Shown here in pieces: positions 1 to 8,920 of a stretch of 26,118 bases of DNA. A program made the position numbers and the translations under genes. The stretch's first letter is position 1; each line of letters opens with the position of its first letter. The notes under the pieces were generated by a model. The model had not been told where the DNA came from and searched no databases. It saw only the letters and a list, made by a program, of their open reading frames with translations. This DNA is from a virus. The stretch is taken from the IMG/VR virus record IMGVR_UViG_3300035698_005287, positions 1-26,118 of that record; one strand, given 5' to 3'.

Positions 1-2
1 GT

Positions 3-1109
3 GCAACTGTTAACTTTACTTTGCCAACAAGGTATACAACAACTAATTCACTGGTTGCTAACTTCCAGGGAACAGAGCAAAGATTGCATGCGTTAACAGT
101 TGATAAAGCTGAAAACGTATCTGTAAGTTTCTCTGCTACTCAGTTCATTTTACAAGCACGTGATTACATGGAAGAGTTTGGTAAGTCTGCTATTGCAGAA
201 TTAGCTACATCTGTGGAATGCAGTGTTGCTCTTAACTGTGAAAGCGGTCCTTATCGTTTCTATGGTAACGGTGTTGCAGCGATTGATACTTACCTTGAGC
301 TATCAGACGCTCTATCTCTATACCGTAACTACGGTGCTGTTAAAACAGACACTAAATGTTACATCGATGATACTGCAGTTCCTGCAATCATCAACTCTGG
401 ACTGCAACAATTCACGCTTAATCGTGGTAACAAAGAGGCAATGAGTTGGGAGCTTGGAGACTTTAATAGATCTACTTGGTATCAGTCTAACTTGCTTCCT
501 GTTCACGTTGCTGGTACTGAAGGTATTCAGGATTCAACACTGACTGTTGTTAGTACTACTCTTGATGCTGATGGTGCTGTAACAGCAATCACATTCAGTG
601 GCGCTGATGCTGCTAGTGATGTTGACTCTATTAAATTGCATGATAGATTGCAGTTCAATGATTCTGTTGCTGGTCAAGCTAACGCTAGATTCTTAACATT
701 CATTGGTCACAAAGTATCTAAAAACCAAGTTCAGTTCAGAGCTACAGCTGATGCAGCTTCTACTGCTGGTTCAGAGGTTACTGTTTCTGTTTATCCTGCA
801 TTACAAGCTAATGCTGGCCGTAACCAGAACATTAACCGTGCGATTACAGCTGGTATGCAGGTATCTGTTCTTCCTACGCATCGCGCAGGTATGATTACAT
901 CAGGTAACCCTCTTTTCTTAGGTATGCCAAGACTACCGGAAGAAGTTCCATTCCCAACAGCGAGCAAAACTGATCCAGATACAGGCGTTTCAATGCGTAT
1001 GTATTACGGTTCTTTATTTGGTCAAGACCAACGTGGAATGATTCACGATTGCATATGGGGATCTACAGTTGTACCAGAATACAGCATGGCTTTAATCTTC
1101 CCTGAATGA
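3..1109 (+). CDS. P22-like major coat (capsid) protein, 5' partial
   Basis: Probable major capsid subunit that forms the icosahedral shell. The reading frame is open to the window edge: codons before the TTG at 21 read A-T-V-N-F-T without a stop, so that TTG is not a credible start and the true N-terminus lies upstream. At least 368 residues are present, against 430 in P22 coat. An N-terminal helical stretch (QARDYMEEFGKSAIAELATSVE) resembles the P22 region that follows its QLRADDLRD motif. A central beta-rich segment with a KLHDRLQF-type turn corresponds to the telokin-like I-domain position, and the C-terminus is hydrophobic. The gp4-like and gp10-like genes downstream match P22 order (5-4-10), which is the strongest support. 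Family assignment rests on weak similarity plus synteny. Confidence 0.7.
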   Translation, partial: ATVNFTLPTRYTTTNSLVANFQGTEQRLHALTVDKAENVSVSFSATQFILQARDYMEEFGKSAIAELATSVECSVALNCESGPYRFYGNGVAAIDTYLELSDALSLYRNYGAVKTDTKCYIDDTAVPAIINSGLQQFTLNRGNKEAMSWELGDFNRSTWYQSNLLPVHVAGTEGIQDSTLTVVSTTLDADGAVTAITFSGADAASDVDSIKLHDRLQFNDSVAGQANARFLTFIGHKVSKNQVQFRATADAASTAGSEVTVSVYPALQANAGRNQNINRAITAGMQVSVLPTHRAGMITSGNPLFLGMPRLPEEVPFPTASKTDPDTGVSMRMYYGSLFGQDQRGMIHDCIWGSTVVPEYSMALIFPE

Positions 1110-1119
1110 TTGCCCCAGT

Positions 1120-1148
1120 AAGGGGGTGGTTATGTTGACCGCCCCCTT
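1120..1148 (+). terminator. Hairpin after coat gene (terminator or attenuator)
   Basis: An 11-bp stem with one G-U wobble pairs 1120-1130 with 1138-1148 around a 7-nt loop. The core is GGGGG/CCCCC. It is followed by TGATTAATTAATTAA, an AT-rich run but not a clean T tract. Its place directly after the coat gene would let coat mRNA be stabilised or reduce read-through into the next genes. Confidence 0.6.
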
Positions 1149-1177
1149 TGATTAATTAATTAAAGAGGACTTTAAAA

Positions 1178-1930
1178 ATGACAGTACAAACACCTATCAA
1201 AAATGATGGCTTGTATTACATCAACGGCTTAAAACTAGCTAATGATGGCACTACTCCTGATTCAATCGTAACGATTGCAACTGGCGCGGCTCGTAACTCT
1301 ACTAATGCAAATGACATTGTTGTTGCTTCTGCTTTAAGCGTTGATAACACAGTATCAGGCGTTAATGGTTTAGACACAGGCACAGTTGCTAACAGCACTT
1401 TATATGCAGTGCATGCAATTGCTGACTCACGTGGCTTTAAAGATACTGCAGGTATTATATCACTAAGCGCAACTGCTCCTACACTACCATTTGGCTATGA
1501 CATGTTTAGACGTGTTGGCTATGTTTTAACTGACGGAACAGCTGACTTCTTAGCTTTTGACCAAACTGGCAAAGGAAGCGAACGTACTGTTTGGTATAGA
1601 ACTTCTATAGCTACAGACGTTACAGCTGGAGCATCTGCTACATTTGCTGCTGTTGACGTGTCTGGTTCAGTGCCAGCTCAAGAAACAGAAGTTATTCTTA
1701 GAGCTTCATTCACTCCTACTGCAGCGAATGATGAACTTAACCTAAGACATGGCGATTCAGCGGTTGACGCTGGAATGGCTGTTGCAAGTGGTGCGGTTGC
1801 CGGCGTTGTTGAAGTTACTTCAATGAGATGTCCAGCTAGTGCTACACCTGCTTCTGCTATTGACTATAAAGTAACTGGTTCTGCAGTTGCTCTTAACGTG
1901 CAAGGCTATGTAGACCAATTAGGCTTGTAA
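1178..1930 (+). CDS. Virion structural protein of unknown role (head decoration/fibre-like)
   Basis: A 250-residue, Ala/Thr/Ser/Val-rich, Cys-poor protein with no membrane segment. The N-terminus (YYINGLKLANDGTTPDSIVTI, followed by AARNSTNANDIV) resembles a beta-rich module I recognise from many phage structural regions, usually annotated as hypothetical structural protein. The start has a good Shine-Dalgarno (AGAGGA near 1164). It sits between coat and the gp4-like gene, where P22 has no gene, so it is an insertion into the P22 order. A head decoration, head fibre or other accessory virion role is inferred from position only. Confidence 0.55.
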   Translation: MTVQTPIKNDGLYYINGLKLANDGTTPDSIVTIATGAARNSTNANDIVVASALSVDNTVSGVNGLDTGTVANSTLYAVHAIADSRGFKDTAGIISLSATAPTLPFGYDMFRRVGYVLTDGTADFLAFDQTGKGSERTVWYRTSIATDVTAGASATFAAVDVSGSVPAQETEVILRASFTPTAANDELNLRHGDSAVDAGMAVASGAVAGVVEVTSMRCPASATPASAIDYKVTGSAVALNVQGYVDQLGL

Positions 1931-1952
1931 TATCACTTTAATGGAGTGAATT

Positions 1953-2972
1953 ATGACCTACACTGTTACCGAACTCATATCTAGTTCCCTGGTTTTATCA
2001 GGGATATCTAGCCGTGAGTTCGAGCAGCCTACAGACACAGAGTTGGCTGATGGGCTTGACGAATTAAACTTTATCCTTGCTGACAAGACAGTTAACGATA
2101 GTATGCTGGCGTATAAAACCAGATACCCGTTAACAGCAATTGCTGGGCAAGAAGAATACTACATCCCTAATTTAATTAGTGCGGACACGCTTACCTTTAA
2201 TATTGACACTGTACGCTACCCAATGGTTCAACTGCAGCGTGATGAATATTATGGTCGTGCTAGAGCTAACAACATTACGTCTTTGCCATTCTCGTTCCAT
2301 GTGGAACGTGAGTTTGGTGGCGCAAGGCTCTCCATGTATTACTTGCCAGACCAGGCATATGTAATGAATCTTTGGGGGTTCTTCAGGCTTTCATCTGTTA
2401 TTGCAACTCAAGATTTACAGTCAGGTGTTGCAACTGCCAATCTTGGCGCTACAACTGTTGTAGGTTCTGGGACATTAGCAACTGGCAATCTAGTTATTAA
2501 TGGCATAGATTTAGCTGGTGCATATTCAAGTGCTATTACATTGAGAGATTATATCAACACTGGCGTAGTTGCTAACGTAACTGCTAGTTATGATGCCAAT
2601 GGCTTTACCCTTACTAGCTCTTCAAATACTAGCTTGGTTATATCTACTAATGGCACAGCTGATACTTTAGATAGCGTAACATTCTTTAACTTTAGTACTG
2701 TTGGTGGTGAGTTAGAGCAGACATATTTTGCTATGGCTTTAGACTTATTTTACATAGGGTATATTCGTTATGAGTTGGCTTCTAGGTTATGTGGCGTTTA
2801 TAACATACCAGTACCAGGGCAGGTTGGGTCTCAATTACAAAAATACAATAACTGGATTGACAACAAGTCTGCACCTATGGATTTACGCACTAGAAAAACC
2901 AGCACTTTAAGTAATTCGGGTAATTTCAACTACGGGCAAGCTAATCTTGGCCGGGGGTATGAACCGACATGA
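1953..2972 (+). CDS. gp4-like tail accessory / head-completion factor with inserted domain
   Basis: Likely P22 gp4 homologue, which in P22 binds under the portal and seals the packaged head. Residues 1-150 (TVTELISSSLVLSGI, ADGLDELNFILADK, YPLTAIAGQEEYYIP, LWGFFRL) and 253-315 (LEQTYFAMALDLFYIGYIRYELASRLCGVYNIP) match the two halves of that family. P22 gp4 is only 166 residues; this protein has 339. About 100 extra residues (roughly 152-250) lie between the halves and look like a flagellin/hook IN-type repeat: LVINGIDL, then a helix TLRDYINTGVVANVTA, then GFTLTSS and LVIST. GGAG lies before the ATG at 1953. The gene's end overlaps the next start by 4 nt. Confidence 0.7.
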   Translation: MTYTVTELISSSLVLSGISSREFEQPTDTELADGLDELNFILADKTVNDSMLAYKTRYPLTAIAGQEEYYIPNLISADTLTFNIDTVRYPMVQLQRDEYYGRARANNITSLPFSFHVEREFGGARLSMYYLPDQAYVMNLWGFFRLSSVIATQDLQSGVATANLGATTVVGSGTLATGNLVINGIDLAGAYSSAITLRDYINTGVVANVTASYDANGFTLTSSSNTSLVISTNGTADTLDSVTFFNFSTVGGELEQTYFAMALDLFYIGYIRYELASRLCGVYNIPVPGQVGSQLQKYNNWIDNKSAPMDLRTRKTSTLSNSGNFNYGQANLGRGYEPT

Positions 2973-4642
2973 GTTTAACAGGGAAAAAACAAGAACAATT
3001 AAATATTGTAGGTGGATCTAATTTTGGCGTTCACACTAAAGTTAATGCTGAAAAAACCTTCAACATGTTTGTCTCTGACAAATGGTTCTTGGATTTCCCT
3101 GGCTTCAAAGTAGTTACTAACATGAGTCGTAACCATGATACTACCGCTGGTGGCAACAATGATGGCAAAGCTAAAGCGTCAAGTGCTGGTGTTGGTCGTG
3201 GAATATTTCTTAGTACTCGTGGTGGATTTGCTATAGGCGTTGTTAATAATGAAGTTTATAGAATCACTCCTAACTTGCAGCCGGTATTTGTAGGCAATCT
3301 TGCAACAAGTTCTGGTGAAGTCTTTATGGCTGAAAACCTGAATGCTCAGATATGTATTGTTGATGGAATTAATGTTTACATTTGTTCTTATATAGGCAGC
3401 GCTACTACATTAACTGTGCAATCTACTGGTCTTCCTGCGTTGATTCCTAACTATGTTGAATATCATAACTCATTCTTTTTGCTTGGTAACAGAAACAAAG
3501 GTGCATCAAGTACATCTTGGTATGTGTTTAAGTTTATGGACGCCACTCATATTGAAAGGGTTTTGGCTGATGCTGGCGGAGAGCACACACTGCAAACTAA
3601 GCCAGATTACCCTTTGGCGATTAAGCGTATTCCCGGACAGTCTGAAAATGTTTTGGTGTTTGGTACAACTGTTTGTGAGATTTTTACACATATTGGCGGA
3701 TTAAAGAACTATAGGCGCGTATCTAGTTCAAGTATTGATTATGGTTGCCAAAACGTATCAACGATTGCATCTAATGATTTATATATTGCATGGCTTGCAA
3801 CAAACGAAGATAGTCCACCAGTTATAATGACTTATGGCCCAGAGGGTCAAAAGGTTATTTCCACGGATGGAATCAGTCATTTATTAAGCAGGGTTAAAGA
3901 GCCTAATAAATCTACTGCATATTTTACAAGGCAGTCTGGTCATTTATTTTATTGCCTTACATTTTATGGTGAAGAAGACTCATTATCATTAGCTTATGAT
4001 TTTAATACTGGAATGTTTTTCAATTTGTCAGATGCTGACTTATCTTATCATCCTATTAGGCAGATGATATTTTTTGATAGTAATGCTGGCTTTGCTAAGT
4101 CTTATTTTCTTTCGTTAAAGAATACTTTGTTATATGAGCTAGACTATGACAATACAACTTATGATGAAAATAGACCTGACCAAACAAGAGATTTATCTTT
4201 AGTTCATGAGATACCACGTTTAAGATTTACTAACAGCATTCGTAGTGGTGATTCTTTAAGGTTTGTAGCAGATTCTTTAGTTATAACGATACAGCAAGGA
4301 ACAGACCCAGAGTTTTCACAGTTAGACTTAGATGATGCGTGTGGCATTTTAATTGTTTCAGAACTTGCAGTTGATATTGTTACAGAGACTGGAGTTAGTA
4401 CGGTTGTAGAAGAGTATGACATTAGTTGTTTGCCGTACAGGCCGAGAGTAGATTGCGCCATTTCTAAAGATGGAGGGGTTACTTATAGTAACTTTGTTCC
4501 TAGATATTTGAATCCTGTTGGAAGAAGACCGAATCAATTGAGATGGGGCCGCTTGGGTCAAGCTAATGATTTAACTTTTCAGTTTAGGTTTTGGGGTCGT
4601 AGCCACTTTGTGGTGAATGACGGTTTTGTGGAGATTGTATAA
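2969..4642 (+). CDS. gp10-like packaged-DNA stabilisation protein (tail hub)
   Basis: Likely homologue of P22 gp10, the hexameric tail hub that joins gp4 to the tail needle and stops DNA leaking from the head. It is 557 residues, against 472 in P22. Family-like features are the N-terminal pattern of an N-rich start leading to FNMFVSDKW and DFPGFK, the VGRGIFLSTRGGFAIGVVNNEVYRI strand pairs, a middle IDYGCQNVSTIASNDLYIAWLA segment, and a C-terminal 'ISKDGG...RRPNQLRWGRLGQA' segment comparable to gp10's 'SATTDG...LWKRVGRIRKN' end. Beta-propeller-like repeats are inferred. It overlaps the previous gene by 4 nt (ATGA) and its TAA overlaps the next ATG by 1 nt, so the three are translationally coupled. 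Confidence 0.72.
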   Translation: MSLTGKKQEQLNIVGGSNFGVHTKVNAEKTFNMFVSDKWFLDFPGFKVVTNMSRNHDTTAGGNNDGKAKASSAGVGRGIFLSTRGGFAIGVVNNEVYRITPNLQPVFVGNLATSSGEVFMAENLNAQICIVDGINVYICSYIGSATTLTVQSTGLPALIPNYVEYHNSFFLLGNRNKGASSTSWYVFKFMDATHIERVLADAGGEHTLQTKPDYPLAIKRIPGQSENVLVFGTTVCEIFTHIGGLKNYRRVSSSSIDYGCQNVSTIASNDLYIAWLATNEDSPPVIMTYGPEGQKVISTDGISHLLSRVKEPNKSTAYFTRQSGHLFYCLTFYGEEDSLSLAYDFNTGMFFNLSDADLSYHPIRQMIFFDSNAGFAKSYFLSLKNTLLYELDYDNTTYDENRPDQTRDLSLVHEIPRLRFTNSIRSGDSLRFVADSLVITIQQGTDPEFSQLDLDDACGILIVSELAVDIVTETGVSTVVEEYDISCLPYRPRVDCAISKDGGVTYSNFVPRYLNPVGRRPNQLRWGRLGQANDLTFQFRFWGRSHFVVNDGFVEIV

Positions 4643-4890
4643 TGGCAAATAATCCAGAGCTACCAATCTATCTGCAGACTGATAGTGAGAACTACAGGGA
4701 AGAGCTTAACCAGACTTTATTGCAGTTGTTAAATTCAGATGGTTGGAGATTACCGTATTTAACTGCAGCACAGGTTTTGCTGATAGCGTCAACTGCCCCA
4801 AGGGGTGCGCAATGGTACAACACTGACACGAACAAAATGCAAATTATGACAGCGAGTGGTGTTGTAAGAAGCATCGACACCACACCTTAG
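4642..4890 (+). CDS. Small protein at the tail-needle position
   Basis: An 82-residue protein starting in the TAATG stop/start overlap of the gp10-like gene. The N-terminus (NNPELPIYLQTDSENYREELNQTL) is polar and probably helical. The C-terminus (GAQWYNTDTNKMQIM) matches a short strand-turn motif often seen in phage fibre proteins ('G..WYNTDTNK'). P22 carries its tail needle gp26 right after gp10, but gp26 is 233 residues with a long coiled coil, which this lacks. It may plug or cap the hub, or it may be an adaptor. I do not recognise a defined family. Confidence 0.55.
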   Translation: MANNPELPIYLQTDSENYREELNQTLLQLLNSDGWRLPYLTAAQVLLIASTAPRGAQWYNTDTNKMQIMTASGVVRSIDTTP

Positions 4891-4899
4891 GAGATACGA

Positions 4900-5616
4900 A
4901 TGGCTAATGTGATGAAATATTTGAGTCCGATGAGGATGGCAATGGGTGACAGAAAAGACCCAATGAAGGCGGCACAGCCTTTTATGGATCAGATTAAACA
5001 AGGTTACCAGCCTTATGCTCAAGCTGGGCAGCAAGCGATGGACACTACGCAGCCTCAATATCAGAGGATGGCTAAAGACCCTCAGTCTATGATTAATGAA
5101 ATCCTAGCTGGTTATGAGCAATCACCTGGCGCTAAGTATCAGCAAGATAGGCTAGGCCAAGGTATGGCTAATACTGCTGCCGCTGGTGGCTATCGTGGAA
5201 CTGGTTACGACCAAGCTCAACAAGGCGAACTAATGCAGGGGCTAATGAGCCAAGACATGCAGCAATGGTTGCAGAATGTAACAGGGATGCAAGGGCGCGG
5301 CATGCAAGGTTTAGAGCAAGCAACTGGTCGCGGATACAACGCAATGGAAGGCATTGGTAGTGTTCTAGGACAGGAAGGCGGTATGGCTGCTGAAGGAGCT
5401 AATCAATCAAATGCTAGGCGTGCAGCAATGTTGAAAGCGATTGGCCAGATTGGGGGCACCATGCTTGGTGGCCCAGCTGCAGGTGGAGCTATGGGTGAAA
5501 CTATGGGTGGCATCTTTGGCGGTGGTTTTGACCCTAAGAAAGAAGCTGGTAAGAGACAGAGATATGGACAACAGCTAGGCGGCGCAGCTGCTGGCGACTT
5601 ATTTGGGATGTTTTAA
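4900..5616 (+). CDS. Probable DNA-ejection protein (gp7 position)
   Basis: A 238-residue protein very rich in Gly, Gln, Met and Ala (for example MQGRGMQGLEQATGRGYNAM). A Gly/Ala-rich hydrophobic stretch at about 180-210 (AIGQIGGTMLGGPAAGGAMG) could insert in a membrane, and the C-terminus is basic then short and hydrophobic. Length is close to P22 gp7 (229 aa). It is the first of three consecutive genes between the tail hub and the first fibre, exactly where P22 carries gp7, gp20 and gp16, the proteins ejected ahead of the DNA. AGGAG precedes the ATG. The role is inferred from composition and position, not from residue similarity. Confidence 0.6.
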   Translation: MANVMKYLSPMRMAMGDRKDPMKAAQPFMDQIKQGYQPYAQAGQQAMDTTQPQYQRMAKDPQSMINEILAGYEQSPGAKYQQDRLGQGMANTAAAGGYRGTGYDQAQQGELMQGLMSQDMQQWLQNVTGMQGRGMQGLEQATGRGYNAMEGIGSVLGQEGGMAAEGANQSNARRAAMLKAIGQIGGTMLGGPAAGGAMGETMGGIFGGGFDPKKEAGKRQRYGQQLGGAAAGDLFGMF

Positions 5617-5618
5617 TT

Positions 5619-6692
5619 ATGCCTATACAATTACCAAACTTTGCAGACATTATAGCTAGAGGGCCTCAGCCAAAATTAGATTTGATGCAATCAATGAGCG
5701 ATGCTTATGGCCCAGAAAAAGAGTTAGCAGGTATTAGGTTGAAGGAAGCTCAGGCTAAGCAAGCTGAGCGTGGAAGGCAGCCGCGACCATCTGGAATAAC
5801 AGCTAGCCTAGAATGGCTTGAAGAGCAAAAAAGAAGAACCAAAGGGTTGCCCGAAGATCACCCTGATGTTCTTTTTGCTGACCGAGCCGAAAAACAAATA
5901 ATGGCTGACCAAAGAGGCCAGAATGCTACCACTGAGCGTAGTGAGAAGTTAACTTCAACTCAAGAATACAGAAATGCCAACGATGTTGAAAAGATACTGA
6001 TGAATGTTAATCAGATTCAAGACACAGGGCAAATGTATAATAGGTCTGGTGAATTAATAGACTTAACGCCTGACCAGCAAACACAAGCTATAATGGCTCA
6101 GACACGCAATCTGGTTAATAAAAATGTACCGCAACCTCTACAAGACCAAATAACAGCTGGAACCAATTTTGGTACCACCTTAAGCTCAGTTGATCCTGAA
6201 GTTGTTTTCAGAGGGTCTGGTGGTTGGGGTGGATTAAAGAGAAAAATCAATGAACTAGCTGGCGTGGCTGGCTTTGAACAGAGCGAAGAATATAGACAAA
6301 TTCAAGAAGACATGCAGTCATTGTCAGTTGCAGCTGAGCAGTTTGCAAAATTTGCTAAAACACCTGCAGCTCAGAATGTTCATGCTGAAGTTCAAAAGAT
6401 AATAAATCCGACAAGTTGGTTTAAAAACCCAGAGTCTGCCCGCCGTCAATTTGAAAGAATTCGTAAGATTTTCAATGCTGAGCATGCTAATAACATTGTG
6501 GCTGCAACTGACTCTTCAATTTTTGGTTATGATTTCAATAAATCTCCTGCAGCATCTGAAGACGTTAACTCTTTCAATAACGCGCTAGACTCTCGTTCTG
6601 ATGACTCTTATGAAGCAAACTTGCAGCATACGGCTGACCTTTACGGGATAAGCGTTGAAGAGGTCGAAAGGCTTATGGGGGGTAGCGAATAA
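5619..6692 (+). CDS. Probable DNA-ejection protein (gp20 position)
   Basis: A 357-residue, mostly helical, charged protein. Residues ~30-130 are rich in K/E/Q/R and may form coiled coil. A more conserved-looking block around 195-280 contains VFRGSGGWGGLKRKINELAGV, EQSEEYRQIQEDMQSLS and NPTSWFKNPESARRQFERI, a pattern I associate with uncharacterised podovirus internal proteins. P22 gp20 is 471 residues. It starts 2 nt after the previous stop, and its TAATG end overlaps the next start. The DNA-ejection role is by synteny. Confidence 0.55.
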   Translation: MPIQLPNFADIIARGPQPKLDLMQSMSDAYGPEKELAGIRLKEAQAKQAERGRQPRPSGITASLEWLEEQKRRTKGLPEDHPDVLFADRAEKQIMADQRGQNATTERSEKLTSTQEYRNANDVEKILMNVNQIQDTGQMYNRSGELIDLTPDQQTQAIMAQTRNLVNKNVPQPLQDQITAGTNFGTTLSSVDPEVVFRGSGGWGGLKRKINELAGVAGFEQSEEYRQIQEDMQSLSVAAEQFAKFAKTPAAQNVHAEVQKIINPTSWFKNPESARRQFERIRKIFNAEHANNIVAATDSSIFGYDFNKSPAASEDVNSFNNALDSRSDDSYEANLQHTADLYGISVEEVERLMGGSE

Positions 6693-8917
6693 TGCCTAGA
6701 AATTTACTTGAAGGGATTATAGAGCTTCCTGGAAATAATGAGCAACCTGCCAGAAATAATGAAGGGCCTCAAGATTTGTTGTCGGGAATGGGCTTATCTC
6801 CTAAATCAGAGCAGCAAAGTATTTGGAATGACATAAAAGGTTTTCCTGGTAGGGTGGGTGAAAATATACAAGGGTTAGTTGAACCATTTGTTACCAGTCC
6901 AGAAGGTGCCGCAGACAACACTCAGATGAACAAGCTATCTAAAAATACTGGAATGGATCCAATATTTAACCTTCTTCGTTCTAAAGCTGCAGATGAAGTC
7001 AGTGGTGTTATTCAGCAACAACTTGCTGACCCTCAAAGAGCATGGCAAAACCAAAGCCAAGGAGCCATGAGTGGTATAAACACAGCAGCTCAAATCCCTG
7101 CAAACATTTCAAGGTATTTCGAGAGCAGAGGCGGACTGCCTGAAGGGTACACTGACGATTCATGGATGCAATCCTTAGCTGACAGCTCCAACAAAGCACT
7201 CGACAACACAACCAAACAGTTGCAAGGCGCTGGACTTTTAAGACCTGAAGGGGACCCAAGCCAGCCTGGCGATGCTTTAACACAGGGTGCGTTTGATTTT
7301 GCGCTGTTTCTTGGTGCTGGTTTGCCAGGAATTGGTATGCACGCTATTGGAAAAAATGAAGATCCACTTGCAGCAATGGCTGGCCCTAAGATAATACAAA
7401 ACGCCCCAGCTATTGGACGTGCCGGCAAACAAATTGCAAAACAAGGTGCTGACAAATTAGTGAAAACTCCAGCAAAATGGGCTGGCAAAAAAGCAGTAGA
7501 AACAAGCAAAAAGGTAGCTGATAAGTTCCGCGAGCCATTAACAAAAGCTGAAGAATCATATAATAAAGACATCAAATCTTTTAATGATTCCTTAGAAAAA
7601 ATGGAAGCAAAACATGCTGGAAGCCTAGAAAAACCTCAAAAACTTATCGAAATGCAGGAAAAAGAGATAGGGCAGTTAAAAGACTCGATGCTTGAGATAA
7701 ACAATGAACAAATTTCTGTTGGGAAGCAATATGATAACGCTCAGAAAAATGTAGAAACGATTGTGAAAGAAACATCCCCCAAGGATATATCAAGAGCAAG
7801 AGTAGAGACAGCTAAAACAATGAAATCAGCTCACAAGGACATTCGTGCTGAAGGTCATAAAATGTATGAAGACTATTCTAAAAGTGATGCAGGGCAGCGC
7901 TCTATAAAAGTGGAATCTAAAGTAGACCCTAGAAAAATTGGCAATATCACCAACGCTGACCACATAGGCCAAAAGTCTAAGGCGCTCATGGATAAAGTTC
8001 TAGGCAAAGCTAAGAAGACTCCATCAAACCAAAGAGTTTCATCTTCAGGCGCTCCAAGGCCTGAATGGGAAGTAACTGAAGGCTCACACAGAGTTGGAGA
8101 TTACGTCACACTATCCAAAGACTTAAGAGATATTAGTAGCGGCCTTTCAAGAGACATGAAAGCGCCAAATACAAAAATAGCAGAAAGAAACGCTCTTATA
8201 GGGCAGAAAGCGGAAGTGAATGCTCTAAGGGCTAAAGTAGATAAAGCCATATTAGATTCCACTTCAAAAGCTGAAGCAGCAGCGTATCAAAAGATTCAAG
8301 ACCACTGGAGAACCAAGGTAACCCCTTGGGATGAAAAGTCGGTGTTATCAAACGCTCTTGATAACAACCCGTCAATGAAAAGCAAGAACTTGATGGAAGC
8401 TTTAAGTAAGGAAGGGATTCCAGACCTGGTTGATGCATTAGTTAAGCGCGAAGACTTTAGCAGGGCTGTATCTGCTCAAGACATGGCAGGAATGAATGTA
8501 AAAACTCTAAGCGGAGTTAAGAAGTTATCAGAAAACTTATCTGGTGATTTAGGAAGAACTCTAGGGCCAGAAAAAACAGCACTTCTTGAAGCACAGGTAA
8601 GAAGAGTCTTACAAAGCGATGAAATGATAGCGAAGATGAAGGGCGAGCTGGTACAGAAAGGCGTGTCAAAAGCTGAAGCTCAAAGGCGTATGGACGGATT
8701 GAAAAAAGATCTTAAAAAGCAACAAGAAGTTAACGATTCAGAACTAAGGAAATTCAAGGATGAAAAAGTTAGCAAGGAATCAGCATCAAAAGACAAATTA
8801 GAAGCTGCAAAGCAACAGCATAGCGGTAAAGCAGCTGTAGCTAAAGCTGCAGCATTTGGATTAGGCGTAGGCAAAGGCTCATGGGCACTTTTAAAGTTCG
8901 TGACAGGGCAGGGATAA
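6692..8917 (+). CDS. Large probable DNA-ejection protein (gp16 position)
   Basis: A 741-residue protein, the largest of the three putative ejection proteins (P22 gp16 is 609 residues). Order of parts: a polar N-terminus; a hydrophobic Gly-rich segment near 200-222 (FDFALFLGAGLPGIGMHAIG); a long Lys/Glu-rich predicted coiled coil from ~270 to 360; a mixed helical region; a second Lys/Glu coiled coil at ~660-710; and a hydrophobic C-terminal tail (AAAFGLGVGKGSWALLKFV). No catalytic lysozyme or transglycosylase motif was seen. Two membrane-compatible segments in a helical internal protein fit a role in forming a channel for DNA entry, which is inference. It is coupled to the gene before by TAATG. 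Confidence 0.58.
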   Translation: MPRNLLEGIIELPGNNEQPARNNEGPQDLLSGMGLSPKSEQQSIWNDIKGFPGRVGENIQGLVEPFVTSPEGAADNTQMNKLSKNTGMDPIFNLLRSKAADEVSGVIQQQLADPQRAWQNQSQGAMSGINTAAQIPANISRYFESRGGLPEGYTDDSWMQSLADSSNKALDNTTKQLQGAGLLRPEGDPSQPGDALTQGAFDFALFLGAGLPGIGMHAIGKNEDPLAAMAGPKIIQNAPAIGRAGKQIAKQGADKLVKTPAKWAGKKAVETSKKVADKFREPLTKAEESYNKDIKSFNDSLEKMEAKHAGSLEKPQKLIEMQEKEIGQLKDSMLEINNEQISVGKQYDNAQKNVETIVKETSPKDISRARVETAKTMKSAHKDIRAEGHKMYEDYSKSDAGQRSIKVESKVDPRKIGNITNADHIGQKSKALMDKVLGKAKKTPSNQRVSSSGAPRPEWEVTEGSHRVGDYVTLSKDLRDISSGLSRDMKAPNTKIAERNALIGQKAEVNALRAKVDKAILDSTSKAEAAAYQKIQDHWRTKVTPWDEKSVLSNALDNNPSMKSKNLMEALSKEGIPDLVDALVKREDFSRAVSAQDMAGMNVKTLSGVKKLSENLSGDLGRTLGPEKTALLEAQVRRVLQSDEMIAKMKGELVQKGVSKAEAQRRMDGLKKDLKKQQEVNDSELRKFKDEKVSKESASKDKLEAAKQQHSGKAAVAKAAAFGLGVGKGSWALLKFVTGQG

Positions 8918-8920
8918 ATA

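Noticed and set aside
21-1109. TTG at 21 as the start of the coat gene
   Set aside because: The frame is open to the window edge and there is no ribosome site before the TTG; the gene is cut at the 5' side.
7090-7575. 161-residue - strand open frame
   Set aside because: Shadow of the 741-residue ejection protein gene, on the wrong strand for the late operon; no family features.
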